Both the position numbers and the translations under genes were made by a program. Of a stretch of 33,407 bases of DNA, positions 32,489 through 33,407 are shown piece after piece. How positions within the stretch are numbered: the stretch's first letter is position 1; every line of letters starts with the position of its first letter. This stretch comes from Ferrovibrio sp. (GTDB lineage Bacteria; Pseudomonadota; Alphaproteobacteria; Ferrovibrionales; Ferrovibrionaceae), in assembly GCF_019636075.1 (NCBI RefSeq), contig NZ_JAHBYG010000046.1, positions 1-33,407 on the forward strand. The letters run 5' to 3'. The notes below the pieces were generated by a model. It did no database searches, was not told the origin of the DNA, and saw only the letters and a list, made by a program, of their open reading frames with translations.

Positions 32489-32878
32489 ATGACAACCGAT
32501 CTGCTGATGCTGATATCCAGCGCCGTGCTCTGCCTGGCCCTGGCGCTGCCCTACTCGCTCGGCTTCATGCTCGAACGCGGGCTTTACATCATGGCCGGCA
32601 ACCGCGAAGACTTTCCGCCCGGCAAGGGCTGGGTTGGCCGTTCCCATCGCGCCCATCTCAACATGGTGGAAAACCTGATTCCGTTCGCGGCCCTGGTGCT
32701 GGCCGCCCATGTGAGCGGCAAGGCCGATGGCTGGAGCGCGCTGGGTGCGCAGATCTTCTTCTACAGCCGCCTAGCCCATGCCGTGGTGTACACCGCCGGC
32801 ATTCCCTGGCTGCGCACCCTGGCCTATATCGGCGGCCTGCTTGGTTGCGCCCTGGTGCTGTATGCGCTGATCCGCTGA
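32489..32878 (+). CDS. MAPEG family membrane protein
   Basis: This 129-residue protein has four predicted membrane helices and the MAPEG signature RAHLNMVENL (about residues 56-65), shared with microsomal glutathione transferases and eicosanoid-pathway proteins. Bacterial members are small membrane proteins of mostly unknown activity; some are glutathione transferases. I chose the ATG at 32489, with ACGGAG eight bases upstream, since the longer frame from 32432 adds a non-family leader. It is divergent from the RidA-like gene. Confidence 0.9.
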   Translation: MTTDLLMLISSAVLCLALALPYSLGFMLERGLYIMAGNREDFPPGKGWVGRSHRAHLNMVENLIPFAALVLAAHVSGKADGWSALGAQIFFYSRLAHAVVYTAGIPWLRTLAYIGGLLGCALVLYALIR

Positions 32879-32885
32879 AACAGCG

Positions 32886-32939
32886 GCGGGCTTACACTGG
32901 CGGCGTGGTATCGCGGGCTTACACTGGCGACGTGCTGTC
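32886..32939. repeat. 27-bp tandem duplication spanning the GNAT stop codon
   Basis: GCGGGCTTACACTGGCG opens two adjacent 27-bp units (32886-32912 and 32913-32939) that differ at four positions or fewer. The second unit carries the stop codon of the GNAT gene (32921-32919); the first repeats the same end, including an in-frame TAA, beyond it. Confidence 0.85.
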
Positions 32940-33407
32940 GCCGGGACCGATCGGGCGCTGCATCAGCACGCTATCCACCCAGCGGCCGAATTTGAAGCCG
33001 ATGCTGGGCAGCGTACCGATCATCTCGAAGCCGCAAGCCGCGTGCACGCCGATGGACGCGTGGTTGGCGCTGTCGCCGATCACCGCCACCATCTGGCGAT
33101 AGCCGCGCTTGGCGCATTCATCAATCAGCGCTTCCAGCAGCCGCTTGCCCAGGCCGCGCCTGGTACCATCGGCCCGCACATAGATCGAATTCTCCACCGA
33201 GAAGCGATAGGCCGGGCGGGCGCGATAGGCGCCGGCATAGGCATAACCCTCCACCCGGCTATCGGCCTCGGGACCATTCACCTCGGCCACCAGATAAGGA
33301 TAGCCCGCCGCCATCAGGGTTTCAAAACGCCGCGTCATCTCGGCCAGGTCGGGCGGGCTTTCCTCGAAGGAAGCCAGCCCGGTGGCCACATGATGGGCAT
33401 AGATTTC
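32919..33407 (-). CDS. GNAT N-acetyltransferase (phosphinothricin acetyltransferase-like), 5' end cut by the window
   Basis: The visible 162 residues belong to a GNAT acetyltransferase of the Pat/MnaT group. The reading frame continues upstream of the first start-like codon with EIYAHHVATGLASFEESPP, the typical N-terminal region of this group, so the gene runs off the window edge and about 15-20 residues are missing. The acetyl-CoA-binding motif is present (RRGLGKRLLEALIDECAKRGY), with YVRADGTRRGLG ahead of it and the NHASIGVHAACGFEMIGTLPSIGFKFGRWVD C-terminal region. Relatives acetylate amino groups of methionine derivatives or glufosinate; the natural substrate is not evident. Its stop lies in a 27-bp tandem duplication. 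Confidence 0.92.
   Translation of the reverse strand, partial: EIYAHHVATGLASFEESPPDLAEMTRRFETLMAAGYPYLVAEVNGPEADSRVEGYAYAGAYRARPAYRFSVENSIYVRADGTRRGLGKRLLEALIDECAKRGYRQMVAVIGDSANHASIGVHAACGFEMIGTLPSIGFKFGRWVDSVLMQRPIGPGDSTSPV

Overview
The window is about 33.4 kb of GC-rich DNA from an alphaproteobacterium, probably a Rhodospirillales-type lineage. The grounds are the murA - DUF2948 - hisG - hisD - UPF0262 - low-molecular-weight phosphatase order, an Irr regulator divergent from fabA-fabB-fabI, an sdhCDAB operon beside ethylmalonyl-CoA pathway genes, and uniformly GC-rich third codon positions. The genus cannot be named from sequence alone. No tRNA, rRNA, transposase, phage gene or CRISPR array was seen, and no stretch over 300 bases lacks a gene.

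Layout. (1) 1-978 is the 3' part of murA. (2) 975-2174 is an Xre/RES toxin-antitoxin module wedged between murA and its usual neighbour, with a perfect 16-bp inverted-repeat operator. (3) 2324-6721 is a tight forward block: DUF2948, hisG (short form), hisD, UPF0262, a low-molecular-weight phosphatase and a DUF2891 protein. (4) 6798-8734 holds a small secreted Cys-rich protein, an epoxide hydrolase and a MaoC-like hydratase. (5) 8741-15862 is all on the minus strand: a double-tower pentapeptide protein, sdhCDAB, a mesaconyl-CoA hydratase and a CitE-type malyl-CoA enzyme, which together feed and run the C4 part of central metabolism. (6) 15980-18241 holds pdxY, an orphan OmpR-type regulator and a frameshifted PAS-family gene. 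(7) 18372-21106 is a copper-export unit, copA-cueR, behind a textbook MerR-family promoter. (8) 21213-23103 holds an SH3-type envelope protein, a group III truncated haemoglobin and a YefM/YoeB module with paired TGTACA operator cores. (9) 23170-25859 is fabA-fabB-fabI on the minus strand, with irr divergent at 26129. (10) 26796-29287 is rubrerythrin, a GlpC-like Fe-S protein and DUF3501, preceded by a strong promoter and an Irr-box-like site. (11) 29385-30460 is the pair known as mobile mystery proteins A and B (an Xre protein and a Fic protein), behind an 18-bp perfect inverted repeat. (12) 30471-33407 holds a CorC/HlyC-type membrane protein, a RidA-family protein, a MAPEG protein and a truncated GNAT acetyltransferase.

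Themes. Three toxin-antitoxin-like modules sit between housekeeping genes with no recombinase nearby, each with its own visible operator. Iron control appears twice within 1 kb: Irr itself, and a candidate Irr target made of rubrerythrin plus two poorly characterised partners. Short tandem duplications (13-37 bp) recur at gene edges; at fabI, cueR and the GNAT gene the duplicated unit includes or abuts the stop codon. The best candidates for under-described biology are the rubrerythrin/GlpC-like/DUF3501 unit and the MmpA/MmpB pair. All functions are inferred by reading the sequence, without database searches.
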